Below are positions 17,118 through 22,256 of a DNA stretch of 22,576 nt, in pieces. The DNA is from a virus. Positions within the stretch are counted from its first letter, which is position 1; each line of letters begins with the position of its first letter. A model generated the notes under the pieces. It made no database searches. It worked only from the letters and a program-made list of their open reading frames with translations, and was not told the DNA's origin. Made by a program: the position numbers and the translations under genes. The stretch spans positions 1-22,576 of the IMG/VR virus record IMGVR_UViG_3300030098_004278. One strand, given 5' to 3'.

Positions 17118-17636
17118 CCCTGCCATAGTCTTTGGTCAGAAAGAACATCTAGTATCACCAACAGCCCCACATTCAATGGGAAATATAACCCAAAAAGCTG
17201 TTTATGATTCTTAACTACTATGACAGGGAATTTTAAAGAGTATAAAACAGCAACTTCTGGTTTTTACACCTCTGTATCTGGTATCATACTCTTCAATATT
17301 GAGGCTGGGCATGCTGGGATGTTCATGCATGCTATGTAAGAGGAGCTACCTCTCCTTCCCACTCAGCCTATGGTACCAATTATAAGAGAGCCTCACCGAT
17401 GCTTTATCCATTTTATTATAGGAGAAACTATGATAATTAAGATTTGCTTCGCTTATTGGCTCTCTAATTGTAAGTACCCAGGTCTCGGCTTTGTTGTTAA
17501 TGCATATTTTAAGACACTCCAATATCTTTTAATATACCAACTTGGCTACTGGGTACTAAATGTTTGGGACACAGGTAGAAAGAGAGAATACCTATGTCCC
17601 ATCTTATAGCCATCCACACACTCTGTTTTAAGCTAT
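17118..17636 (-). ncRNA. Candidate large structured phage RNA, seven stem-closed domains
   Basis: No credible gene lies in this stretch. Seven inverted repeats tile it side by side, 2-8 bases apart (plus-strand arms): 17118-17129/17217-17228 (12 bp), 17236-17243/17286-17293 (8 bp), 17302-17307/17364-17369 (6 bp, enclosing hairpins 17309-17314/17327-17332 and 17339-17343/17349-17353), 17377-17381+17385-17392/17458-17470 (13 bp with a bulge), 17473-17481/17549-17557 (9 bp), 17566-17577/17589-17600 (12 bp) and 17606-17610/17632-17636 (5 bp). The two imperfect stems have C:A on the plus strand, which is U:G in leftward RNA, so the minus strand is probably functional. Size, setting and multidomain shape recall phage ornate RNAs such as ROOL and GOLLD, but I cannot match a class. 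It begins right after one stop codon and ends before a ribosome binding site. Confidence 0.75.
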
Positions 17637-17780
17637 TTAATTTCTATCAGGTTTTCTTCTAAAGTCTATTTCTTTGGTTATTATATAGTCTGCAAAATAG
17701 TCAAGTTCATCGTGACTAAACAGTTCTAGGTGGGCTTTTATAAACTCTATCAGTGTCTCTCTTTCACTTAATTGTGGCAT
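17637..17780 (-). CDS. Small acidic helical protein (47 aa)
   Basis: ATG 17780 overlaps the upstream TAA and has AAAGG four bases before. The product is helical (SERETLIEFIKAHLELFSHD, then LDYFADYIIT) with a basic end (RRKPDRN). No family recognised. Its stop codon abuts the first stem of the structured RNA, as if the RNA is cut from or extends the same transcript. Confidence 0.6.
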   Translation of the reverse strand: MPQLSERETLIEFIKAHLELFSHDELDYFADYIITKEIDFRRKPDRN

Positions 17781-17944
17781 TATACCTTTCTTGCATGGTA
17801 CTGCCTGAAAGTAATACCTCCAGGCATATACGCTGTAGTATGATATTTAGTTGTCTTTATTCTATTAATAAAGCCTAATTTACTACAAGTTGATAAAAAT
17901 CCACATAATATTTTTGAAAATACTGACTCTTTCTTCTTAGTCAT
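17780..17944 (-). CDS. Small basic hypothetical protein (54 aa)
   Basis: AAGGAG precedes two candidate starts, ATG 17950 and ATG 17944; the second has better spacing. Basic, with NRIKTTKYHTTAYMPGG, then ITFRQYHARKV. It overlaps the upstream gene's 3' end in a different frame. Function unknown. Confidence 0.55.
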   Translation of the reverse strand: MTKKKESVFSKILCGFLSTCSKLGFINRIKTTKYHTTAYMPGGITFRQYHARKV

Positions 17945-18074
17945 CTTCATCTTCTCCTTCTTTTTTTATTGCACCTACACTTATATTATAGCAAGTAACA
18001 CAGACTTCATCTTTATTAGGGTCTGTTAATACTGCTTCTTGTTCTTCACATCTAACACAGCTACCTCTGTCCAT
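17937..18074 (-). CDS. Zinc-ribbon microprotein (45 aa)
   Basis: CVRC (6-9) and CVTC (25-28) make a four-cysteine zinc ribbon in MDRGSCVRCEE...VCVTCYN, followed by an acidic tail (KKEGEDEDD). ATG 18074 overlaps the 3' end of the upstream gene by 14 bases, and the ribosome binding site is weak, but the motif argues for a real product. Role unknown; may be a protein- or nucleic-acid-binding adaptor. Confidence 0.6.
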   Translation of the reverse strand: MDRGSCVRCEEQEAVLTDPNKDEVCVTCYNISVGAIKKEGEDEDD

Positions 18075-18345
18075 AATGCTTTGCCATTTCTTCTATGTCT
18101 ATCTCAAATTGCAAGATAGTTTCTTCAGCTGTAGTTATTTGTTCTTGTAATTTAGTTAAACAGTCTTCTAACTCATTTAATGGCAATACCGAACTATCAG
18201 ATATATGGTCATTTAATAAGTTTCTTGCTAACTTCATTACCTTTACTGTTTCTATAAGATACAATTCTTGATCTACATCATTCATTGTAGGTATTATATC
18301 CCACATTTCATTGTTATCTTTATTGTATTCAAAGACTTTACTCAT
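18061..18345 (-). CDS. Coiled-coil hypothetical protein (94 aa)
   Basis: The frame opens at a TTG (18381), but ATG 18345 follows AAGGAGGAGACT and is taken as start. The product is helical, with ELYLIETVKVMKLARNLLND and a long heptad region LNELEDCLTKLQEQITTAEE. No family recognised. Confidence 0.65.
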   Translation of the reverse strand: MSKVFEYNKDNNEMWDIIPTMNDVDQELYLIETVKVMKLARNLLNDHISDSSVLPLNELEDCLTKLQEQITTAEETILQFEIDIEEMAKHYGQR

Positions 18346-18381
18346 AGTCTCCTCCTTCTTCTTAATAAAACCAAAAAACAA

Positions 18382-18666
18382 TTATCTATTGTATTTAGTA
18401 TTATAGTCTTTAATTATGTTGTAAAGAAAACTTGGATTTATGTCATCAGTTATGCAGTCAAGTATCTTCTCAGCAGCAATTATTCTGCTTATATACCCTC
18501 CTGTTGTCATTGATCTCATTTCAACTGTTTTTGTTTCAACATATTTATTACAGTCTTCGCACCAGACAGCGGCATCTTCATAGTTCATTATCTCATCTGT
18601 ATTTATATTGCAGGTAGCTTTTTGTGTTAGCTCTGCACCATCGCATTCTTCACATAAAAACTGCAT
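18382..18666 (-). CDS. Zinc-ribbon protein (94 aa)
   Basis: FLCEECDG (C4, C7) and WCEDCNKY (C35, C38) form a zinc-ribbon pair; helical C-terminal half (YISRIIAAEKILDCI). AAAGGAG binding site; ATG overlaps the upstream TAA. Likely a small regulator or adaptor; family unknown. A TTTTTTGG motif follows directly after its stop. Confidence 0.65.
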   Translation of the reverse strand: MQFLCEECDGAELTQKATCNINTDEIMNYEDAAVWCEDCNKYVETKTVEMRSMTTGGYISRIIAAEKILDCITDDINPSFLYNIIKDYNTKYNR

Positions 18667-18863
18667 TACTCATCTCCTTTTATTATAGTTATTGTATTGT
18701 CTGCTTTATTAGTAAGTATTCTAACCTTTTCATTAAGTTTCCAGCCCATCTTAGTCTTCCATACATGTGGTGGCAAGCTTACCTGATAATGATTAGTTGC
18801 AGTCAAAGTATTGCTTGTTGATCTAACAAAGCCTTTATAACTATTCTTTTTATTATTTGACAT
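18666..18863 (-). CDS. AbrB/SpoVT-like swapped-hairpin DNA-binding protein (65 aa)
   Basis: TNHYQVSLPPHVWKTKMGWK, then LNEKVRILTNKADNTITI: a beta strand, LPPHV turn, GW..NEKV strand and a final IT-I strand are the layout of AbrB/MazE swapped-hairpin domains, which dimerise and bind DNA. The N-terminal 20 residues are basic. Likely a small transcription regulator, possibly of the phage early promoters. GGAG binding site; coupled to both neighbours by TAATG. Confidence 0.6.
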   Translation of the reverse strand: MSNNKKNSYKGFVRSTSNTLTATNHYQVSLPPHVWKTKMGWKLNEKVRILTNKADNTITIIKGDE

Positions 18864-19039
18864 TACTTGTCTCCATCTCTTACAATAAGGCCATATGTTA
18901 ATATTCTAATAGCATCATCATCTAGTTTAATATGTTTTACAAACTTACCATCTTTATATTTAGTCATCATTTTTACTTTAATATGATTTCCATATTTATC
19001 TGGTTCAAGACTTGCTTGTTTTATTTTATAAGTAATCAT
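18863..19039 (-). CDS. Small beta-rich hypothetical protein (58 aa)
   Basis: ATG 19039 has GAAGGAG and AAAGG upstream. Two or three predicted strands (ITYKIKQASLE; HIKVKMMTKYKDGKFVKHIK) and a short C-terminal strand. It overlaps the upstream zinc microprotein by ATGA. No family recognised. Confidence 0.6.
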   Translation of the reverse strand: MITYKIKQASLEPDKYGNHIKVKMMTKYKDGKFVKHIKLDDDAIRILTYGLIVRDGDK

Positions 19040-19152
19040 TTACCTTTCTCCTTCTTCTTATTATTGTATTGACAATCACTACAATTAGAGTATATAGTCT
19101 GAGGATTGCCAGCATCAGCTATCTTTCTTTTACACCATCTACATAGTAACAT
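19036..19152 (-). CDS. Zinc-ribbon microprotein (38 aa)
   Basis: MLLCRWCKRK...NCSDCQYN gives CxxC (4-7) and CxxC (24-27), followed by a Lys-rich end (NNKKKEKGK). GGAGG binding site; overlaps the upstream membrane-protein gene by 14 bases. One of at least four tiny zinc ribbons in this block. Role unknown. Confidence 0.6.
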   Translation of the reverse strand: MLLCRWCKRKIADAGNPQTIYSNCSDCQYNNKKKEKGK

Positions 19153-19282
19153 TGTCTTTCCTCCAAGTTATAAATGATATTATTATTAAGGCTATTATTA
19201 GCCATATTACTACTATTTTACTTACTCCTACAAACATATCTATCATTAAAGATATGAAATAGATTTTATCATAAGTATCCAT
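19139..19282 (-). CDS. Single-span membrane microprotein (47 aa)
   Basis: GAGGA precedes ATG 19282. A long hydrophobic stretch (KIVVIWLIIALIIISFITW, about 22-40) is preceded by a short acidic N-terminus and followed by RK, the expected N-out/C-in pattern. Candidate small membrane effector, holin-like or superinfection-exclusion protein; sequence alone does not decide. Confidence 0.6.
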   Translation of the reverse strand: MDTYDKIYFISLMIDMFVGVSKIVVIWLIIALIIISFITWRKDNVTM

Positions 19283-19283
19283 A

Positions 19284-19523
19284 CTAGTCCTCTTTCATTA
19301 TTTTATTCTTATAGGCTTGTATCTTCTCATGTTTATCATCTGGTATATGCTCTATATCAGCAGCATTAAGTACATTAGCTATGTCTTGTATGTTCCCATA
19401 AGTATGTTTGATGTGTGTTAATATGTCGTGAAGGAGCTCTTTCAGCCCCTTCACCTCTTTGTTAAGTTCTTTAACTTTTTGAATGGTTTGTTCAAGGGTT
19501 ATTGGTTTAGTTTGTTGGGTCAT
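19284..19523 (-). CDS. Coiled-coil hypothetical protein (79 aa)
   Basis: Residues 8-45 form a heptad-rich helix (LEQTIQKVKELNKEVKGLKE). It overlaps the upstream two-span membrane protein by 17 bases and its stop lies one base before the next ATG. The context of adjacent membrane genes (19139-20073) suggests a membrane-associated set, as in some lysis or spanin clusters, but no signature was found. Confidence 0.6.
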   Translation of the reverse strand: MTQQTKPITLEQTIQKVKELNKEVKGLKELLHDILTHIKHTYGNIQDIANVLNAADIEHIPDDKHEKIQAYKNKIMKED

Positions 19524-19806
19524 TGTATTCCTTTATAGTTGTTACAAGGTATGCAAATGATACAACTCCTATCAACAACATAGGCTTCCATTCATTATCA
19601 TTAAAGTATCTATGTAATGTTAGTGCTGTGGATGCCATTAGTCCAATACCTGATATAATCATCCCCATCATCAACTCTCCAGGATTATATTCTATTGTTT
19701 CTTCTTTATCTTTATAGTCTTTCTGTTCAAAACCTGTTGACAAAGGACTTTCTTTTACTTTTTTAGGTTTATCAACATAAGGTTGTGATGGTCTAAACAT
19801 ATTCAT
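19507..19806 (-). CDS. Two-span membrane protein (99 aa)
   Basis: After a polar N-terminal 40 residues come two hydrophobic segments, LMMGMIISGIGLMASTALTL and PMLLIGVVSFAYLVTTI, joined by a short polar turn (HRYFNDNEW). AAAGGAA lies before ATG 19806, which overlaps the upstream TGA. Candidate holin or membrane effector. Function unproven. Confidence 0.6.
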   Translation of the reverse strand: MNMFRPSQPYVDKPKKVKESPLSTGFEQKDYKDKEETIEYNPGELMMGMIISGIGLMASTALTLHRYFNDNEWKPMLLIGVVSFAYLVTTIKEYNDPTN

Positions 19807-19988
19807 AGTTCTTTCCTTTCTTGAGTTATAAATGCATCTGTTTCTTTCATTAATTGTAATCTGTCTTTAGGCATACCTTCTAATGTAGGTGCATCATCTA
19901 ATGCCATCCACCTCATAAGTAGTATTTCTCCATGCAGTACCCTGTCACTAAGATACTGCATGTTTTCAATCATTTCTTCTCTATTCAT
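19803..19988 (-). CDS. Small acidic hypothetical protein (61 aa)
   Basis: Helical, with MIENMQYLSDRVLHGEILLM, RWMALDDAPTLEGMP, then a C-terminal helix (LQLMKETDAFITQERKEL). No family recognised. Overlaps both flanking membrane-protein genes, so likely co-translated with them. Confidence 0.6.
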   Translation of the reverse strand: MNREEMIENMQYLSDRVLHGEILLMRWMALDDAPTLEGMPKDRLQLMKETDAFITQERKEL

Positions 19989-20073
19989 TTATCTGCTGAT
20001 CATTTATAGGCAAGACTGATACAGCCCCAACTACTGCCAATACTACTATTGTTATTATTATGTATTCAAACAT
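19981..20073 (-). CDS. Single-span membrane microprotein (30 aa)
   Basis: A strong AGGAGG sits before ATG 20073. Almost the whole product is a membrane segment (YIIITIVVLAVVGAVSVLP, 4-22) with a short polar tail (INDQQINE). Overlaps the upstream gene by 8 bases. A holin-, toxin- or inhibitor-like membrane peptide is possible; no family recognised. Confidence 0.55.
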   Translation of the reverse strand: MFEYIIITIVVLAVVGAVSVLPINDQQINE

Positions 20074-20299
20074 CTACAACCTCCTTTATTCCTACCACAT
20101 CTAATTTAAATTGCTTATTATCATAGACACAATCTTCTCCATAGTACCATTCTTTCTTTGTATTATCTATAAACTCTATTTCTATTTTAGATTGTTTCTT
20201 ATCAGTTTCTTCAAATGCTAAAGGTATTATCCATACTGACTTAATGCTTGCAGGATTGATCTTCCATTTACCATTGAACAATGTTATAAACTTACTCAT
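20066..20299 (-). CDS. Small beta-rich hypothetical protein (77 aa)
   Basis: Predicted strands FITLFNGKWKINPASIKSVW, KIEIEFIDNTKKEWYYGED, and a C-terminal LDVVGIKEVVDV suggest a small barrel- or SH3-like fold. Trp/Tyr-rich. No family recognised. The ATG overlaps the upstream gene's end by 8 bases. Confidence 0.6.
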   Translation of the reverse strand: MSKFITLFNGKWKINPASIKSVWIIPLAFEETDKKQSKIEIEFIDNTKKEWYYGEDCVYDNKQFKLDVVGIKEVVDV

Positions 20300-20450
20300 T
20301 ACTACCTCTTTTCTTAGTTATTGAGTAGAAGATACCATATAACCTCTTCTTACTCATTTTATTAAACTTTGATTTATCTTCTTTAAAGTGATTAGAAGCC
20401 CAATCAACTAATTGGTATTTATATCTATAAGGACAACTACTAATATACAT
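20292..20450 (-). CDS. Small basic hypothetical protein (52 aa)
   Basis: A YKYQLVDWASNHFKEDKSKF helix is followed by KMSKKRLYGIFYSITKKRG; the RLYGIFYSI core looks like a small DNA-binding or adaptor motif. The ribosome binding site is an unusual GGGGGG (20458-20463), which can also pair with the C-run of an upstream hairpin and so may be controlled. Confidence 0.6.
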   Translation of the reverse strand: MYISSCPYRYKYQLVDWASNHFKEDKSKFNKMSKKRLYGIFYSITKKRGSNE

Positions 20451-20457
20451 TTTATAT

Positions 20458-20519
20458 CCCCCCTTTTTTTATAATTTTATAGTTGTTTAAAAGATGTTAG
20501 GGGGATGGTTAGTCCCCCT
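20458..20519 (-). promoter_or_regulatory. Hairpin with alternative pairing to the next gene's binding site
   Basis: AGGGGGA (20499-20505) and TCCCCCT (20513-20519) form a 7-bp stem, loop 7, just past the stop of the 104-aa gene. In leftward RNA the C-run from 20499-20505 could instead pair with the G-run at 20458-20463, the presumed ribosome binding site of the 52-aa gene. As a plus-strand element it also resembles a terminator (stem then TTTT). Confidence 0.5.
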
Positions 20520-20526
20520 TTTCAGA

Positions 20527-20841
20527 TTAGAAACCTGCTGATTCAGATTGAGTTTCATCAACGTGAGCTGATGGTGCTGATAATGTTGCATATTGCTCAT
20601 CAGTTACTACATCTCCATTAATGATGCCCCAAGCTTTTTGAGGAAGCTTTTCAGCATTAACATCATCTTCATTGATGAACCAAAAATGTTTCTTCTCTCC
20701 TGCTGAATTGCTCCCTTGTTGGTATCTTGCTTTCATACCAAGTATAGATACTACATTGGATACAATGTTAGAATAGAAATAACCTGCTGATTCAGTATTT
20801 TGTAAGTATACTCTTACTGCTTTAGGTTTGCTTGTTGACAT
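20527..20841 (-). CDS. Hypothetical protein behind a long structured leader (104 aa)
   Basis: The N-terminal half is beta-alpha (KAVRVYLQNTESAGYFYSNI; VVSILGMKARYQQ), with FWFINEDDVNAEKLPQKAW in the middle and a disordered Ser/Glu tail (SAPSAHVDETQSESAGF). AAAGGA binding site. Its own hairpin-flanked promoter and ~110-base leader suggest strong or regulated expression. No family recognised. Confidence 0.65.
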   Translation of the reverse strand: MSTSKPKAVRVYLQNTESAGYFYSNIVSNVVSILGMKARYQQGSNSAGEKKHFWFINEDDVNAEKLPQKAWGIINGDVVTDEQYATLSAPSAHVDETQSESAGF

Positions 20842-20864
20842 AGAAATATGTCCTTTCTTCTTAT

Positions 20865-20899
20865 GATTAGCTTAAATGAATGGTCTATTGATGCTAATC
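20865..20899 (-). repeat. Inverted repeat in the leader of the 104-aa gene
   Basis: GATTAGC (20865-20871) and GCTAATC (20893-20899), a perfect 7-bp stem with a 21-base loop, lie ~25 bases before ATG 20841. A 12-bp perfect palindrome (20920-20931) lies just upstream. Together they make the leader a plausible control site. Confidence 0.5.
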
Positions 20900-20938
20900 T
20901 TGTTATCAATAAACCAAAAAACAAATTTGTTGTAAGAA

Positions 20939-20997
20939 TATGGTGTTGGTAGGATGCTCTCATTAGATTGCGAGGTTTCCCTACTTGCAACACCATA
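20939..20997 (-). promoter_or_regulatory. Sigma70-like promoter bracketed by GGTGTTG/CAACACC half-sites
   Basis: On the minus strand: -35 TTGCAA (20985-20990), 17-base spacer, -10 TCTAAT (20962-20967), start expected near 20955. The core is enclosed by TATGGTGTTG (20939-20948) and CAACACCATA (20988-20997), 10 bp perfect, with an inner GTAGG (20949-20953)/CCTAC (20980-20984). Same layout as the element at 21784-21831, suggesting an operator pair. Confidence 0.5.
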
Positions 20998-21050
20998 TAA
21001 TTACTGTTGTTGGAAAATAGCTATTTAAACAATAATAAAAAGCCAAAAAA

Positions 21051-21185
21051 CTATTTACCCTTGATGTTACGATAAATAGTAAAACCAAGTTCAACAAATA
21101 GAATTAATACAATGACAATAGCAAATAACATCAATGTACACATTAGTATTAATATCCAAGATTGCATAACTGTTAATGATAGCAT
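21051..21185 (-). CDS. Single-span membrane microprotein (44 aa)
   Basis: AGGAG before ATG 21185. WILILMCTLMLFAIVIVLIL (10-29) is a clear membrane segment, followed by FVELGFTIYRNIKGK, with the basic end inside by the positive-inside rule. A TTTTTTGG motif begins directly at its stop codon. Early position suggests a membrane-acting takeover protein; family unknown. Confidence 0.6.
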   Translation of the reverse strand: MLSLTVMQSWILILMCTLMLFAIVIVLILFVELGFTIYRNIKGK

Positions 21186-21197
21186 AATAACTCCTGT

Positions 21198-21350
21198 TTA
21201 GTGTTTAAAGTATGGTTTTGGAGCTGTGTATTTCTTCTTAACTCCATCATTAGTTGTTATCCAACCTCTCTTACGACTTTTGGATATTTGTCTTGCTGTA
21301 CAATTCATAATTGTAGCAAGTTCTTTGTTTGTTTTAGGTTCACTTGACAT
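21198..21350 (-). CDS. Small helix-turn-helix DNA-binding protein (50 aa)
   Basis: AAGGAG before ATG 21350. TNKELATIMNCTARQISKSR with RKRGWITT reads as a helix-turn-helix (ELATIMNCTARQISKSRKRG) and wing. The rest is basic (VKKKYTAPKPYFKH). Its position next to the repeated GGTGTTG/CAACACC elements makes it a candidate regulator of them. Confidence 0.6.
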   Translation of the reverse strand: MSSEPKTNKELATIMNCTARQISKSRKRGWITTNDGVKKKYTAPKPYFKH

Positions 21351-21392
21351 AGTTACTCCTTTGTTTAGTTGTTAATAGATTTAAAGAGGAAA

Positions 21393-21422
21393 GGATGTTG
21401 CGACTAACAAGCCACAACACCC
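21393..21422 (-). repeat. Third GGTGTTG/CAACACC-type inverted repeat
   Basis: GGATGTTG (21393-21400) and CAACACCC (21415-21422), 14-base loop; the imperfect pair is G:U in leftward RNA. It stands upstream of the HTH gene (ATG 21350). I see no convincing -35/-10 pair here. The surrounding bases resemble those near 21800-21840 (shared CAACACC(C)AAAGAAC). Confidence 0.5.
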
Positions 21423-21433
21423 AAAGAACAACA

Positions 21434-21742
21434 CTAAATACATCTCTTTGTAGGATGTAGATTCAATTGTCTATGACACCAATTGATGTCGTAGTTAAGA
21501 GCTCTTATGCCCTCTCTACTTGTCAATGTATATGTGCCAACATTCTTACCACCAAGAGACAAGTTAACTCTTGGACTACCTTGAAATGTAAAGTATTTAA
21601 TCTTCATTGGATTCCCTCCTTTGTCTTTCTTAATCCATTCATAATAAGACTTGTCAGAGCAATCATCACACCAATCATCTGTGATAGAGTCTTTAAAGTC
21701 TTCTTCATTAGTTGTACCACAATCTTTACAAGATAAAAACAT
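21434..21742 (-). CDS. Zinc-ribbon protein, first gene of the leftward operon (102 aa)
   Basis: AGGAGG before ATG 21742. CKDC (5-8) and CDDC (25-28) make an N-terminal zinc ribbon; a beta-rich domain follows (MKIKYFTFQGSPRVNLSLGG; NVGTYTLTSREGIRALNYDI). It stands directly behind the best leftward promoter, so it should be the earliest product. Function unknown; a host-takeover or transcription role would fit the position. Confidence 0.65.
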   Translation of the reverse strand: MFLSCKDCGTTNEEDFKDSITDDWCDDCSDKSYYEWIKKDKGGNPMKIKYFTFQGSPRVNLSLGGKNVGTYTLTSREGIRALNYDINWCHRQLNLHPTKRCI

Positions 21743-21783
21743 AATAACCTCCTATAAGTTGTTGTATAAGTCCTATAACTACA

Positions 21784-21831
21784 GGTGTTGTGTGTAGTAT
21801 AGGATGTAAGTGTAAACAAGTAAACAACACC
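21784..21831 (-). promoter_or_regulatory. Leftward early promoter bracketed by GGTGTTG/CAACACC
   Basis: On the minus strand: -35 TTTACT (21819-21824), 17-base spacer, -10 TATACT (21796-21801), start expected near 21789, about 47 bases before ATG 21742. Flanking arms GGTGTTGT (21784-21791) and ACAACACC (21824-21831) are perfectly complementary. A second inverted repeat TCCTATA (21771-21777)/TATAGGA (21798-21804) overlaps the -10. Because one arm lies upstream of the start site, the pair must act as DNA, probably as operators. Confidence 0.6.
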
Positions 21832-21897
21832 AAAGAACTAAACAATACACCAAGCTACAACTATAAGTAAGTATGTAGTATCAATGTGCTGTAAGGA

Positions 21898-22070
21898 TTG
21901 AGACCCTGTTGCAGTCGCAGACTGCCAGTGGTCGAGGCAATGCTGTTGCTTTTGTTGAAACTGATTTGACTCAGCTGAAATCCAATTCAAGTCAATTCAG
22001 ATGAGGAAAAGCTGTTTCATTGGGGGGTAGTGATGTAAATAGAGTGAGCATTAAAATGCCCCAATTTTTT
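21898..22070 (+). ncRNA. Candidate plus-strand small RNA ending in an intrinsic terminator
   Basis: No gene lies between 21743 and 22256. This part holds a near-continuous 13-bp stem 21902-21933 (GACC/CTG/GCAGTC with loop GCA), a short hairpin GGCAA (21936-21940)/TTGCT (21946-21950) that needs a G:U pair on the plus strand, TTGACT (21966-21971)/AGTCAA (21990-21995), and ATTGGGG (22019-22025)/CCCCAAT (22059-22065) followed by a T-tract to 22070. Alternatively it is a packaging (pac/cos) or replication site, given the probable packaging gene next door. No convincing promoter seen. Confidence 0.45.
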
Positions 22071-22200
22071 AGGATTTGCTTACCAATCTGGTTTTGATTC
22101 CAAGTTAAAGTTGTTTTCTGATAGAAACATAAGCCTTGATTTATATAGGTAACACTATGTAATATTGTGTGTGATAAATTTAATTTATAAAAAATTCTTT

Positions 22201-22229
22201 GTTACATCAGTTGTAACAACTAGTATATT
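22201..22229 (+). promoter_or_regulatory. Rightward late promoter with overlapping palindromes
   Basis: -35 GTTACA (22201-22206), 17-base spacer, -10 TATATT (22224-22229). Two operator-like palindromes fill it: GTTACA (22201-22206)/TGTAAC (22212-22217) and AGTTGT (22209-22214)/ACAACT (22216-22221). It drives the gene at 22257 and is a likely control point for late expression. Confidence 0.5.
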
Positions 22230-22233
22230 CAAA

Positions 22234-22249
22234 GGTGCCTAGGGGCACC
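22234..22249 (+). promoter_or_regulatory. Leader hairpin covering the binding site of the 22257 gene
   Basis: GGTGCC (22234-22239) and GGCACC (22244-22249), loop TAGG. The only Shine-Dalgarno-like bases (AGGGG, 22241-22245) lie in the loop and stem, so folding would hide them. It sits at the predicted 5' end of the rightward transcript. Confidence 0.5.
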
Positions 22250-22256
22250 AGTTAAG

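Noticed and set aside
17473-17557. A tRNA gene on the minus strand (9-bp closing stem, 85 bases, GCCAAGTTGGTA resembling a D-arm)
   Set aside because: No proper anticodon arm with a 7-base loop and no TTCRA-type T-arm; it is better explained as one domain of the large structured RNA.
17370-17609. 79-codon plus-strand reading frame within the structured RNA region
   Set aside because: Wrong strand for the neighbourhood, no ribosome binding site, and its bases are accounted for by stems of the RNA.
17118-17636. tmRNA, RNase P RNA or a group I/II intron
   Set aside because: I see no tmRNA tag or tRNA-like ends, no RNase P core sequences, no group I P7 core and no group II domain V.
18346-18381. 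TTG 18381 as start of the 94-aa coiled-coil gene
   Set aside because: AAGGAGGAGACT directly precedes ATG 18345, while nothing suitable precedes the TTG.
20814-20996. 60-codon minus-strand frame over the leader of the 104-aa gene
   Set aside because: It overlaps the promoter, inverted repeats and the start of a better gene, and has no ribosome binding site.
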